From Symbiodinium natans (taxonomy: Eukaryota; Sar; Dinophyceae; Suessiales; Symbiodiniaceae), in the NCBI GenBank assembly GCA_905221605.1, contig CAJNDS010002179.1:1107026-1171025 (forward strand): DNA of 64,000 nucleotides, given 5' to 3'. A model generated the notes under the pieces. That model made no database searches, was not told where the DNA came from, and saw only the letters and a program-made list of their open reading frames with translations. The translations under genes were made by a program, and so were the position numbers. Shown here piece by piece: positions 9,882 to 17,900 of this stretch (within the stretch, counting starts at the first letter, position 1; each line of letters opens with the position of its first letter).

Positions 9882-10580
9882 TCATCGCACACCGGCGCTT
9901 CCCGTGGCGCTTGTGGCCTCGGGACCCTCGTCGTAGAAGAGGCGCACCTCCTCGAAGCCAGCCTCCGGAGCCGCCGCCAGGGAGTCCAGCAGCCTGCGGT
10001 GGCGCTCGTTGGCCGTGACCTCCCCCGCCCGGCCGTCCACGGTGAACTCGTCCGGGTTGTAGCGCACCACCTTGGCCAGCGACAGGGCAGCCCGGATCCG
10101 CCGCATCCTTCGGGCCTCCCTCTCCGTGTCTCGCAGCTTGTGCTGGTGCTCGTCGACCTCCAGCGCCACCAGGCCCCAGGGCTGCCGCACCAGAAAGTCG
10201 ACGCGGGCGAAGAGGGGCTCCTCGCCGTCCCGGAAGTCCACCCTGACGCCCCTCTCGAAGCTCACGTCCGCCCCCTCCAGCCAGTTTGCAACCGTGGTCT
10301 CGCGGGGCACCCCCAGCTTCCGTCGCTTGGCGTGGCTCTCCAGGTGCTTCTTGAGGTCGCCCGCCTGGTGGAAGCTCGCCTCGCACAGCTCGCAGCGGTG
10401 AGGCCTCAGGTTCTCGTGGCGGATCCTGACATGCCGCTCCAGAGACCATTGCGTGCCGAAGGTGTCCTCGCACTGCTGGCACCGAAAGGGCCGCTCCTTC
10501 AGGTGCACGGAGCTCACGTGCCTCCGCAGCCCGCTGGCGTCGCGGAAGCTCTTGGCGCAGTCCGGGCACGAGTAAGCCAT
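9882..10580 (-). CDS. C2H2 zinc-finger protein fused to PD-(D/E)XK-like nuclease
   Basis: A 232-residue protein starting at the ATG at 10580 (MAYSCPDCAKSF). An in-frame upstream extension to 10925 is Pro-rich and unlikely to be coding. Three C2H2 fingers occupy residues 5-26, 34-55 and 63-83. After a linker, residues 120-180 read ARVDFLV, LVALEVDEHQH, an Arg-rich helix, then VVRYNPDEF. This order (D, E-x-D-E-x-x-H, then R-x-NPD) matches a nuclease-like family that I recall from algae and large DNA viruses, usually written EVDENQH...IRFNPD. Asp128 and Glu141 with Asp143/Glu144 would be the metal ligands. Fingers plus nuclease suggest site-specific DNA cutting, perhaps of the iterons or ends, so this is the best candidate for the element's mobility enzyme. 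The frame is intact. Confidence 0.75.
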   Translation of the reverse strand: MAYSCPDCAKSFRDASGLRRHVSSVHLKERPFRCQQCEDTFGTQWSLERHVRIRHENLRPHRCELCEASFHQAGDLKKHLESHAKRRKLGVPRETTVANWLEGADVSFERGVRVDFRDGEEPLFARVDFLVRQPWGLVALEVDEHQHKLRDTEREARRMRRIRAALSLAKVVRYNPDEFTVDGRAGEVTANERHRRLLDSLAAAPEAGFEEVRLFYDEGPEATSATGSAGVR

Positions 10581-10594
10581 GGTCCTAAGCAGAG

Positions 10595-10678
10595 CCCTGG
10601 AGCTACGCAGTTTTTGCTGGGATGTGCTGGATGTTGCCCTGGAGTTACGCAGTCTTTGCTGGGATATGCTTGCTGTGA
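10595..10678 (+). repeat. Two 42-bp tandem units upstream of the zinc-finger nuclease
   Basis: CCCTGGAGYTACGCAGT..TTGCTGGGAT is repeated once with a 42-base period, starting 15 bases upstream of the ATG at 10580. It could be part of the promoter or 5' untranslated region. Confidence 0.55.
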
Positions 10679-10679
10679 T

Positions 10680-11209
10680 ACTTTCAGGCTCACGCGCAGT
10701 CTTTGGCCGAAAGGGGCTGTGGGAGTGCAGGGGTTCGAGACGCAGGAGCAAAGGACAGGGAGAGGCCACGGAACCAGGTGTCGGGGCGGCGGGGGCGGCG
10801 GACGGCGGGCGGGGCCTAAGGGCCTCAGGACCTAGGGTTGGCAGCCCCGGGGCTCGGGTGCCCTGAAACAAGGGGTTCAGGCACCCTCCTAGGGGGTGGG
10901 GGCAACCGAAGGGTTGAGGAACCACTCGCGCCGACCCCCTTCTTTTTTCCGCAAAAAAGGCTCGAGGCCCCGACTGGGTACCTCGGAGAACTCCACCCCT
11001 CGTGTGCCACCGGCCTTGCCCCCGGCGGCTTCCCCCTCACATCCCGCACCACCCTCTACCCCCGCGGTCCCCTAAAACTCGCCGAACCTGCCCTCTGTTC
11101 TTTTAAGTGTCGGACCCCGACCGCGGGGGGGAGCACCCTGGGCATTCCCTGAAACTCTAAGTCTCCACTAAGACCCTGAAAACCTGTGAGGGGGCGTGCT
11201 CCCGGGTTT
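10680..11209. other. Intergenic part of the element
   Basis: GC-rich spacer with runs of G and C. No open frame with protein-like composition, hairpin or iteron was recognised. Confidence 0.35.
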
Positions 11210-11545
11210 CTAAGGTGAGACAGGCTGCCTCAGGCAGCATAGACCAAGCGGCCTCCTACAAGCAGCGCGCGCGGTGCCTTTTGGGGCCCCTCCATCGGCC
11301 CCTCCAGCTCCATCCCCACCATCGCCTGGCGGCCTCTTCCCCAGGACGTCTCGCTGCGGAGCTTCGCGGCCCTTCTTCTCCTTCTGGTCCTTCTTGTCCT
11401 TCTTGCTCTTGTCCTTCTTCTCGTTCTTCTCCTTGCCGCTTCGCCCAACCCTGCTGCTTCGCCCAGGTGCCGCCTTGCTGCTTCGCCCAGGTGCCGCCTT
11501 GCTGCTTCGCCCAGGCGCCTCCGCAGCAGCCTCCCCAGCCGCCAC
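11210..11545 (-). CDS. Possible small Lys/Gly-rich protein with GRSSKAAP repeats
   Basis: Not recognised. The open frame has a hydrophobic Ala-rich start, three tandem GRSSKAAP-type repeats encoded by a 24-bp unit (around 11450-11525), a Lys/Glu run (EKKDKSKKDKKDQKEKK) and a Gly/Ala tail. The frame continues upstream without a stop to about 11600 (a VPEKQRQSPDFGVDPF segment), so the start is uncertain. A second frame over the same DNA is Arg-rich and could be the shadow. The low complexity makes the call weak. It may instead be the 3' part of the neighbouring coiled-coil gene's transcript. Confidence 0.3.
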   Translation of the reverse strand: MAAGEAAAEAPGRSSKAAPGRSSKAAPGRSSRVGRSGKEKNEKKDKSKKDKKDQKEKKGREAPQRDVLGKRPPGDGGDGAGGADGGAPKGTARAACRRPLGLCCLRQPVSP

Positions 11546-11643
11546 CGCGGCGAAGGGGTCGACGCCAAAGTCGGGTGACTGCCTTTGCTTCTCAGGGACC
11601 AGGGGAGGGACTCAACTAGGGACCAGGGGAGGGACCAAAGGGA

Positions 11644-13068
11644 TTAAGGGACTCGATTGAATATAAAAACAAAAGGAGCTGCTGAAATCAAAGCTGGTTG
11701 CGAGGCATCGTCCTTGTCCTCCTCCTCCAGATCAGAAGCCTCCGCAGCCTCCGCAGCCTCCGCAGCCTCCGCAGCCTCCGGCTCGCCCTTGGCGCTCTGG
11801 CGGATCTCTGCAAGAGTGGACCCCCGCCAGCGCTCGCAGTGCGCCCTTGACCGTGGGTTCTTCGCCACGTGCTTGCACGGGCCGCAGATCTGGCAACGAG
11901 GTAGCCTGGGAGTGGTCGGTGTGGTTCTCGTCGGGGTTTTGGTCCCACCAGGCGTCGTAGCTGGCTTCGCGCCACCAATAGACTGGCTCAGCTGCACGGT
12001 CACGGTCTCTAAGAACCGGTTCATGATCAGGTGGAAGTGACGGTTCCGCGCGTCTTCCTGGCGCGCGCCCAGCTGGAGGAGCTGGTTGCAGAAACCCTGC
12101 AGCTCCTCTAGCTGCTGTTGCTGCTGCTGCTGAAGCTGCTGTTGCTGCCGCAGCATCTGCTGTTGCTGAAGAATAAGCTGGGTCAAGATCGGCGACTGGC
12201 GCTCCTCTTGCAGAGACTGGGACAAGTGCTCCTGGACCGCGGTCTGAACCCGGGCTCTGAAAGCCAGCTCATCCGCAGCCTCCTTCGCAGCGGCGGCTGC
12301 AGCAGCGGCCTCCCTTCTTTTGGCTTCTTCATCCAGGATGCGCCTTCGCGCCGCCGCCCGTCGTGCGTCTCGGGCCTGCTCCTCTGCCCACTCCTCCGCC
12401 TCCCGCTTAGCAGAGGCCGCACGCCTGGCCCTTTCATCCTCCACCTCGCGACGCTCCTCCTCCCGGTGCCGATCAGCCATCTCCTGCAGCCGCCCAGCCT
12501 TTTTGCTCGAGGATTCAGAATCCGAGCTGTCCACAGCTGGCACCTCTGGTGCTGGTGCCTCCCCAGCCTGTTCCTTGTTCTTCTCTTTGCCGGCCTCCTT
12601 CTTCTGCGCAAAAAAAGAGTGTATTTGGCCCTGGGTCACCACGTAGACGACGTTGCGCCAGCTCACGTGAACCATAGTCTCACGCTTTAGGCGCTCGTTC
12701 ACTATCTCCTCGAGGTGCAAGGAGTGGATCTGCACGATGATCTCGCCCACCTCCTCCTCGGTGGCGAGCTGTGCATGGTCGGTCGAATCGACCACAGTCA
12801 GAGCTGCCTCTCCAGGGTTGGCCCCGGGGACCGCCGCCTCGGAGGTCACAGGTCGAGGGTCGGGCTCTTCAGCCGCCTCGTTCTCCCACAATGCCACATC
12901 GCCAGCAGCAGGGCCAGGGTCATCTGCCGGCTCTGCTGGCGGCAGCACCGGCACCGCAGGCTCTCCAGTCTCGGCGGCCCGGTCCTCCTGTCCACCAGTC
13001 ACCGCGTCGCAACAGCGGAGCAAGAGGCCCAGCGCCACAGCATAAAACCAGGCATGGAGCAAATGCAT
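11644..13068 (-). CDS. Coiled-coil, poly-Q protein with C-terminal Cys cluster
   Basis: A 474-residue protein starting at the ATG at 13068. The open frame continues upstream only through minisatellite-derived sequence, so this start is preferred. Residues 1-20 are hydrophobic (MHLLHAWFYAVALGLLL), possibly a signal or membrane anchor. Next come an acidic Pro/Glu region, a folded-looking stretch (MVHVSWRNVVYVVTQGQIHSFF), a Ser/Asp run, a long Arg/Glu/Ala coiled coil, and a Gln-rich stretch of QQQQ and LQQQQQ blocks. A Thr/Pro linker, a Cys cluster CQICGPCKH..HCERW that may bind zinc, repeated EAA units and an acidic tail finish it. No family is recognised. The shape (anchor, rod, Q-rich, metal site) would suit a structural or scaffold protein of the element. 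The frame is intact. Confidence 0.6.
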   Translation of the reverse strand: MHLLHAWFYAVALGLLLRCCDAVTGGQEDRAAETGEPAVPVLPPAEPADDPGPAAGDVALWENEAAEEPDPRPVTSEAAVPGANPGEAALTVVDSTDHAQLATEEEVGEIIVQIHSLHLEEIVNERLKRETMVHVSWRNVVYVVTQGQIHSFFAQKKEAGKEKNKEQAGEAPAPEVPAVDSSDSESSSKKAGRLQEMADRHREEERREVEDERARRAASAKREAEEWAEEQARDARRAAARRRILDEEAKRREAAAAAAAAKEAADELAFRARVQTAVQEHLSQSLQEERQSPILTQLILQQQQMLRQQQQLQQQQQQQLEELQGFCNQLLQLGARQEDARNRHFHLIMNRFLETVTVQLSQSIGGAKPATTPGGTKTPTRTTPTTPRLPRCQICGPCKHVAKNPRSRAHCERWRGSTLAEIRQSAKGEPEAAEAAEAAEAAEASDLEEEDKDDASQPALISAAPFVFIFNRVP

Positions 13069-13502
13069 CGCTACAGGCAAAGGCTGCTCCGTGGCTCTTA
13101 AGGCAGTGCTCCTTGGAGCTAGAGGCTGCGGTGCCTTAGACTTCAGGCTTCCTGGCCTGCAAAGGGGTTGCTCGCGCTGAAAGGCTCTCAGTGGTGCTAC
13201 ATGTGCTGGGATGAGGGTCGCATGTGCTGTATGGGAAGGGGTGGGGTGTGCTGGGCTGGGTTTGAGCAGGACGGCGCGGCGCGGACATGCAAAAGGGGGA
13301 GGGCTCGGGCTTAGAGCAGGGCACTCGAAGGGCACACCTACGCGGGAGCAAGGGGGCTGGGGCCTGAACACCCTGAAGGGGTGAGGGAGGAAACCCAAAG
13401 GCTTGGGGCCTGAAATTCCCTGAAGAGAGTCGGGAGGAAACCGGGCAAGGGCAGGAAGCCAGCAGAGCACTTTAGAAAAAGCGTTACTGCAAAAACTCGA
13501 GC
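13069..13502. other. Upstream region of the coiled-coil gene
   Basis: Spacer between the ATG at 13068 and the minisatellite. Frames crossing it are Pro/Ser-rich and are treated as chance. It probably holds the promoter, but no motif is identified. Confidence 0.35.
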
Positions 13503-14510
13503 TCGCCTCTCGTGCCTCCCACCTCGGACCTCCCACCTCGGACCTCCCACCCATGCAAAAAAAATAGGAAGGCTTGTCACAAAGCATAAAAATCGGCAGC
13601 TTCGTCACAACGGCCACACCTCGGACCTCCAACCTCGGACCTCCCGCCTCAGACCTCCCACCCATGCAAAAAAATAGGAAGGCTTGTCACAAAGCACAAA
13701 AATCGGCAGCTTTGTCACAACGGCCACACCTCGGACCCCCACCTCGGACCTCCCGCCTCGGACCTCCCGCCTCGGACCTCCCGCCTGGGACCTCCCACCC
13801 ATGCAAAAAAATAGGAAGGCCTGTCACAAAGCATAAACATCGACAGCTTCACAACGGCCACACCTCGGACCTCCCACTTCGGACCTCCCACCTCCCACCT
13901 CGGACCTCCCACCTCGGACCTCCTACCTCGGACCTCCCACCTGGGACCTTCCACCCATGCAAAAAAGATAGGAAGGCCTGTCACAAAGCATAAAAATCGG
14001 CAGCTTTGTCACAACGGCCACACCTCGGACCTCCCACCTCGGACCTCCCACATGGGACCTCCCACCTCGGACCTCCCACCTGGGACCTTCCACCCATGCA
14101 AAAAGATAGGAAGGCCTGTCACAAAGCATAAAAATCGGCAGCTTTGTCACAACGGCCACACCTCGGACCTCCCACCTCGGACCTCCCACATGGGACCTCC
14201 CACCTCGGACCTCCCACCTGGGACCTTCCACCCATGCAAAAAAGATAGGAAGTCACAAAGCATAAAAATCGGCAGCTTTGTCACAACGGCCACACCTCGG
14301 ACCTCCCACCTCGGACCTCCCACCTCCCACCTCGGACCTCCCACCTCGGGACCTCGAACCTGGGACTCCCACCTGGGACCTCCCACCCATGCAAAAAAGA
14401 TAGGAAGGCCTGTCACAAAGCATAAAAATCGGCAGCTTTGTCACAACGGCCACACCTCGGACCTCCCTCGGACCTCCATCCTGGGACCTCCCACCTCGGA
14501 CAACCCCCAC
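13503..14510 (+). repeat. Minisatellite, seven units of about 110-155 bp
   Basis: Each unit has a conserved core (CACCCATGCAAAAA, ATAGGAAGG, CACAAAGCATAAA, AATCGGCAGCTTTG, CACAACGGCCACACC) followed by a variable number of nested CTCGGACCTCCCAC sub-repeats, which explains the unequal unit length. Seven ATGCAAAA cores occur, near 13552, 13663, 13801, 13956, 14095, 14233 and 14389. The array lies inside the right end of the element, upstream of all its minus-strand genes. Open frames on both strands through it repeat the unit and are not genes. Confidence 0.9.
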
Positions 14511-14631
14511 TTAAAAAAGTTACTCACCGGGTGAGTAACTTCCAATTTTAGCAAACGCGGCAGCTAATTCGGTTTGCGACAAGGTGTCGAAATTCGAGTG
14601 CTTGATCGGGTGCTAATTCGGCTTGCGACAG

Positions 14632-14695
14632 GGTGCCAGACAGGTGCCAGACAGGTGCCAGACAGGTGCCAGACAGGTCGCGGCGTGCAAATGAA
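14632..14695 (-). repeat. Element terminal inverted repeat with iterons, right
   Basis: Four copies of the 11-bp GGTGCCAGACA unit followed by the 20-base tip, matching 4719-4782 in inverted orientation. The flank outside (AGCGTTTCC) does not repeat the left flank (GAGAGAGGTG), so no target-site duplication is evident. Confidence 0.85.
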
Positions 14696-14700
14696 AGCGT

Positions 14701-14922
14701 TTCCACAACTTCGCAGCCTCAGAACTGCATCCTGTTGCGATTCCGATTACGAGCAAATTTTCTGGCCTCAAAATCGGCTGCAGCGATGCTACTGTGAGAC
14801 CTGAAACTGCACTCTGATGCAGTTTGGCGTCGAAAGCTCCTAGAGCAACCTTCCTCAAACGTGGATTCTCGATCCTCTCAGCTGTGTTGTGGCGGGAGAT
14901 GGGCACTCCCACCTCAGAGAGA
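14701..14922 (+). repeat. B' repeat, right copy
   Basis: About 220 bp matching 4495-4716 in the same orientation with few differences (for example TTCGATTACGAG-like sequence replaced by TCCCTCG in the left copy). The 10-kb element is therefore flanked by direct B' copies, and the right copy joins the outer 39-bp inverted repeat. Confidence 0.85.
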
Positions 14923-14961
14923 GTTCAATGCTTTGAAACAAGTGTTTTTAAAAGCCTCTGA
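14923..14961 (-). repeat. Outer 39-bp terminal inverted repeat, right copy
   Basis: Exact reverse complement of 1880-1918. It marks the right limit of the nested repeat region. Confidence 0.75.
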
Positions 14962-17900
14962 TTGGAGAGAAGCTGGGAACCAACACGTCAGCCCTTCAAA
15001 AGGATTGGGAGGGGGGGGCCATGGTGTTCAACTTACGGAAAACAAGGAGGATGCCACCGGCTTGCTGCTCATTACGACAACGCAGGGCCATGCATATCAT
15101 GTCACAGCCTGTGTTTCGTCCCAGCGGTCTTTCGGGACGGAATCAAATGGATTACAAGGCTCCTACACTGCTGCACATTGCTGCACGTTCATCTTCTTGG
15201 AACTCTCCCCGAACTGCCTCCTTGTGTCAAACTCTATGTCCGCTTCGGGATCCTGCGGCGAGAGAGGGCCAAAGCACACCCCCTTGTGCCTTACAAAAGG
15301 GCCCTGCGCCAGCTGCCCTCTACGTGGCTCCCCTACAAGTTGGAAAAATCACAGCACATTGTGCTCGAGGTGTGGTAAAACACCCATGACAGGGGTTCCC
15401 AATAACCTCGAGGCCCCCAAAAAAGAGCTCGGAGTGGAAAACCATTTCAGAATCCAGCAGGGCCCTCGGGTTCAGGTTAAGTGCGAACTTCTCGGAACTG
15501 CACTTGATGCATGCCTGTTACCGGAACGTTGTCATTCTTACATCATGCGTGGCTTGAGTTTCTACTGAGCGATGTGTGCATGGCACCAGGTCGGCACTTG
15601 GGAACTTCAAAGCCCTTGCACACTCTATGTCGTAGCCCGGGAAAACAGGTGATGGCAGGGGCCCCTAAGGGGTCGACCTGGAAAGCGACCTCGACAAGAC
15701 TCCTTAGGTCAGTTACCAAGCGTCCGGTGAGCGGAGTTACCAATAGCAGAAAACGCTGAAGGCTGTGGAATGGCGGGAGAAGTCGAGAAGAAGATCTTCG
15801 TCCGGCAACAACAAGGCGGTGCTCCTTGAGCAGTTCTCTTACGGTAAATTCTCCAAGATTACTCGCGCCACAAGGAAGTTTCCCTTGGTGACGCAGTTGG
15901 GACCATCGGGACAGCCGCAACATCGGGAAGAACCAGACGAGAACATTCCGGGGGCGAGGTCTGGATTGAGAACGAGAAAGGCGAGCAGAGACGCCGAATG
16001 CCCCATGACCTTCGTCAACGGAGAGCGGTCAAGACCAAAAACCGAGTTGTTCCTTTAACGCGAAGAATTGAAGTCAAACCCTGGCAAGGAGATCGGTGGT
16101 CCATCAACGTGTTAGACCCGATCAGCGGCTAACCTGTCACAAGCCGGTGTTCAAGAGCTTCGAGATTTGGGGCTTCGAGGTGCAGGGTGGCCTAAGCCCT
16201 AAACCTCGAACCCCCAAACCCTCGACCTCAAACCTAAACCCTAAATGCCCTGGACCGCCTAAACCCTAAACCCTAAACCCCAAAGCCTTGAACCTCAAGC
16301 CCGACGACCTTTGAAGCCGTTAGACTTTAGCATGCTGGTTTAGGTTAGGGCTTGAGGGGTTGTTTCACAAGGACATCGGCCGCACCTTCCCGGACTTTGA
16401 CGATGAGCAGCAACAGCTGCTCGGCTAGACAGTTCCTGTGCGGCTTTTTTTGCATGTGTATGTTCTTGTGCTTCTGTTTATGCTGAGGGCAATTAAGAAG
16501 AAGATTCCTGCGATTGTTACTCATCATTACGAATCTGGTTTTATGGTTTTGATTGCTGACATGTTCTTCACCTTTTCTTTTGCCGTTGTTTTTCTTCTTA
16601 TTGTCATTGCATGTACTTTTTAGTGTTATTGTCAGTTAAAGCTATGGTCGGAGGTCTTCGGAGGTCTTTTGTTGCCATTGGCATCTCGTTAATCGCCTTA
16701 TTATGAGATCTATATTTGTTGGTATGACTAGCATTGGCATTGTGAATCTTGCTGATGTAGTGTCTATCATTATGATGAACAATGCTTTGATGTTAATATG
16801 ATTATCAGGTATATTTGTGCTCTTCTCATGGTGAACCGCTCGCTTTTCCTGCCTTTGGCATGCGCCATGGAGCAAGCAAGTGTTTGCCCCGCCTCGAGCC
16901 AGGTGCCTCAGACGAATACTCACTGCCTACGCGAGTCTGGGGCTTAGCGCTTTGCCGTTTCAAAAGGGCTTCCACGCAGGGCCCTGAGTGCCCAGAGCTT
17001 ACACGCCAGCACAACTGCCTTGTCACGTGTCCGAGTCTTCTTCTACCAAACCACAGCTTGACGTGATTCACTTCCCTGCGAGCTGAATTGGGGGCGGTCC
17101 TTGTCAACGACAAATTAGGGCCGCGGAGTTTCAGTGTTTCAGAAGCTTCACTGGAAACAGATACAACAGTTTCGAGTCCCAGTCATGGCGGGCGACGTTG
17201 CAGATGTGTGCGCGTGAGGATTCTGGGATGCATCGCTTGTAGAGGTTTGTGACTTGTGCTGTCGAACTTTAAAGTCTACTTGTGCCTTCCCAGCCTAAGA
17301 GTCGTTATGCTGGAAGCCAACATCCCTCAGAGCTTAGGCGAGTGAAAGAGAAATCATTTCATGCTGCTTTGAGGCCACAATCCGACTTGTGGCTACTGTC
17401 AGGCTGGCCTTGGGAATGCCTGAGAAATAAGTTGACCTCAACGCAGGTCGCATTCGGGTCTTGTGTTGTTTTGCACGATGCTTAACTGTCAGCTGGGTTG
17501 CACCTCTGCCGACCCGACTGCCCAAATCCTGCATGGAAAACCCTGAGCTATGCGAAACCGTGTGAAGCGCCAAAAAATCGTAGATTTGTGTCTGTGGATG
17601 TCGATTCGGGCTGTTTGCTTTCATCGAGCACTGCGCAGCGCAATCTTTGGGTGGAGACCGTGTCGGCTTTGAACTGCATGTAATGACAGGGCATGAACTT
17701 CGTTGCAGCTTGGCTGCTGCGTCTTTCTCGTGGCGAGGACAGCCTGCCCGACTGGTCCCTTCCAATGTACAGTTCGGATGTCAAGGGGTTTCAATCTCGG
17801 GCTCGAGGTTGTGTGTTTTGCAAAACCGTGTTGAACCCGTACAAAGCTGGAAGCTGAGAGCGAGTTCCTCACAGACTTGGTGTCTGTGTCGCCGACATCG

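Larger units (their letters stand above)
4719..14695 (-). mobile_element. DNA polymerase-helicase mobile element with iteron-tipped inverted repeats
   Basis: A block of about 9.98 kb bounded by inverted repeats that begin TTCATTTGCACGCCGCGACC and continue into four 11-bp repeats. The interior is visibly much richer in G+C than the DNA on either side. Its genes lie on one strand, closely spaced and without obvious introns, unlike the host genes further right. Its contents are an HNH-PolB-helicase fusion, a charged protein, a C2H2-nuclease and a coiled-coil protein, plus an internal iteron array and a minisatellite. No integrase, DDE transposase, tyrosine recombinase or capsid-like gene is recognised. 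Proteins of this PolB-helicase type are known to me from giant viruses and from large repeated families in some fungi (memory, not searched). A self-replicating transposon or an integrated virus-like element is the inference. Reading-frame breaks in two genes suggest that this copy is decayed or the sequence contains errors. Confidence 0.7.

Noticed and set aside
9437-10569. Frames repeating CLAPVWHLSGT or its antisense
   Set aside because: Translations of the 11-bp iteron array.
13503-14510. CRISPR array
   Set aside because: Units are long, contiguous and internally repetitive with no unique spacers, and the genome is eukaryotic.
13574-14534. Frames through the minisatellite on both strands
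   Set aside because: Periodic translations of the repeat unit with no independent coding signal.
4257-14922. LTR retrotransposon with B' as long terminal repeats
   Set aside because: No reverse transcriptase, integrase or primer-binding site between the B' copies, and the true ends of the inner element are inverted, not direct.
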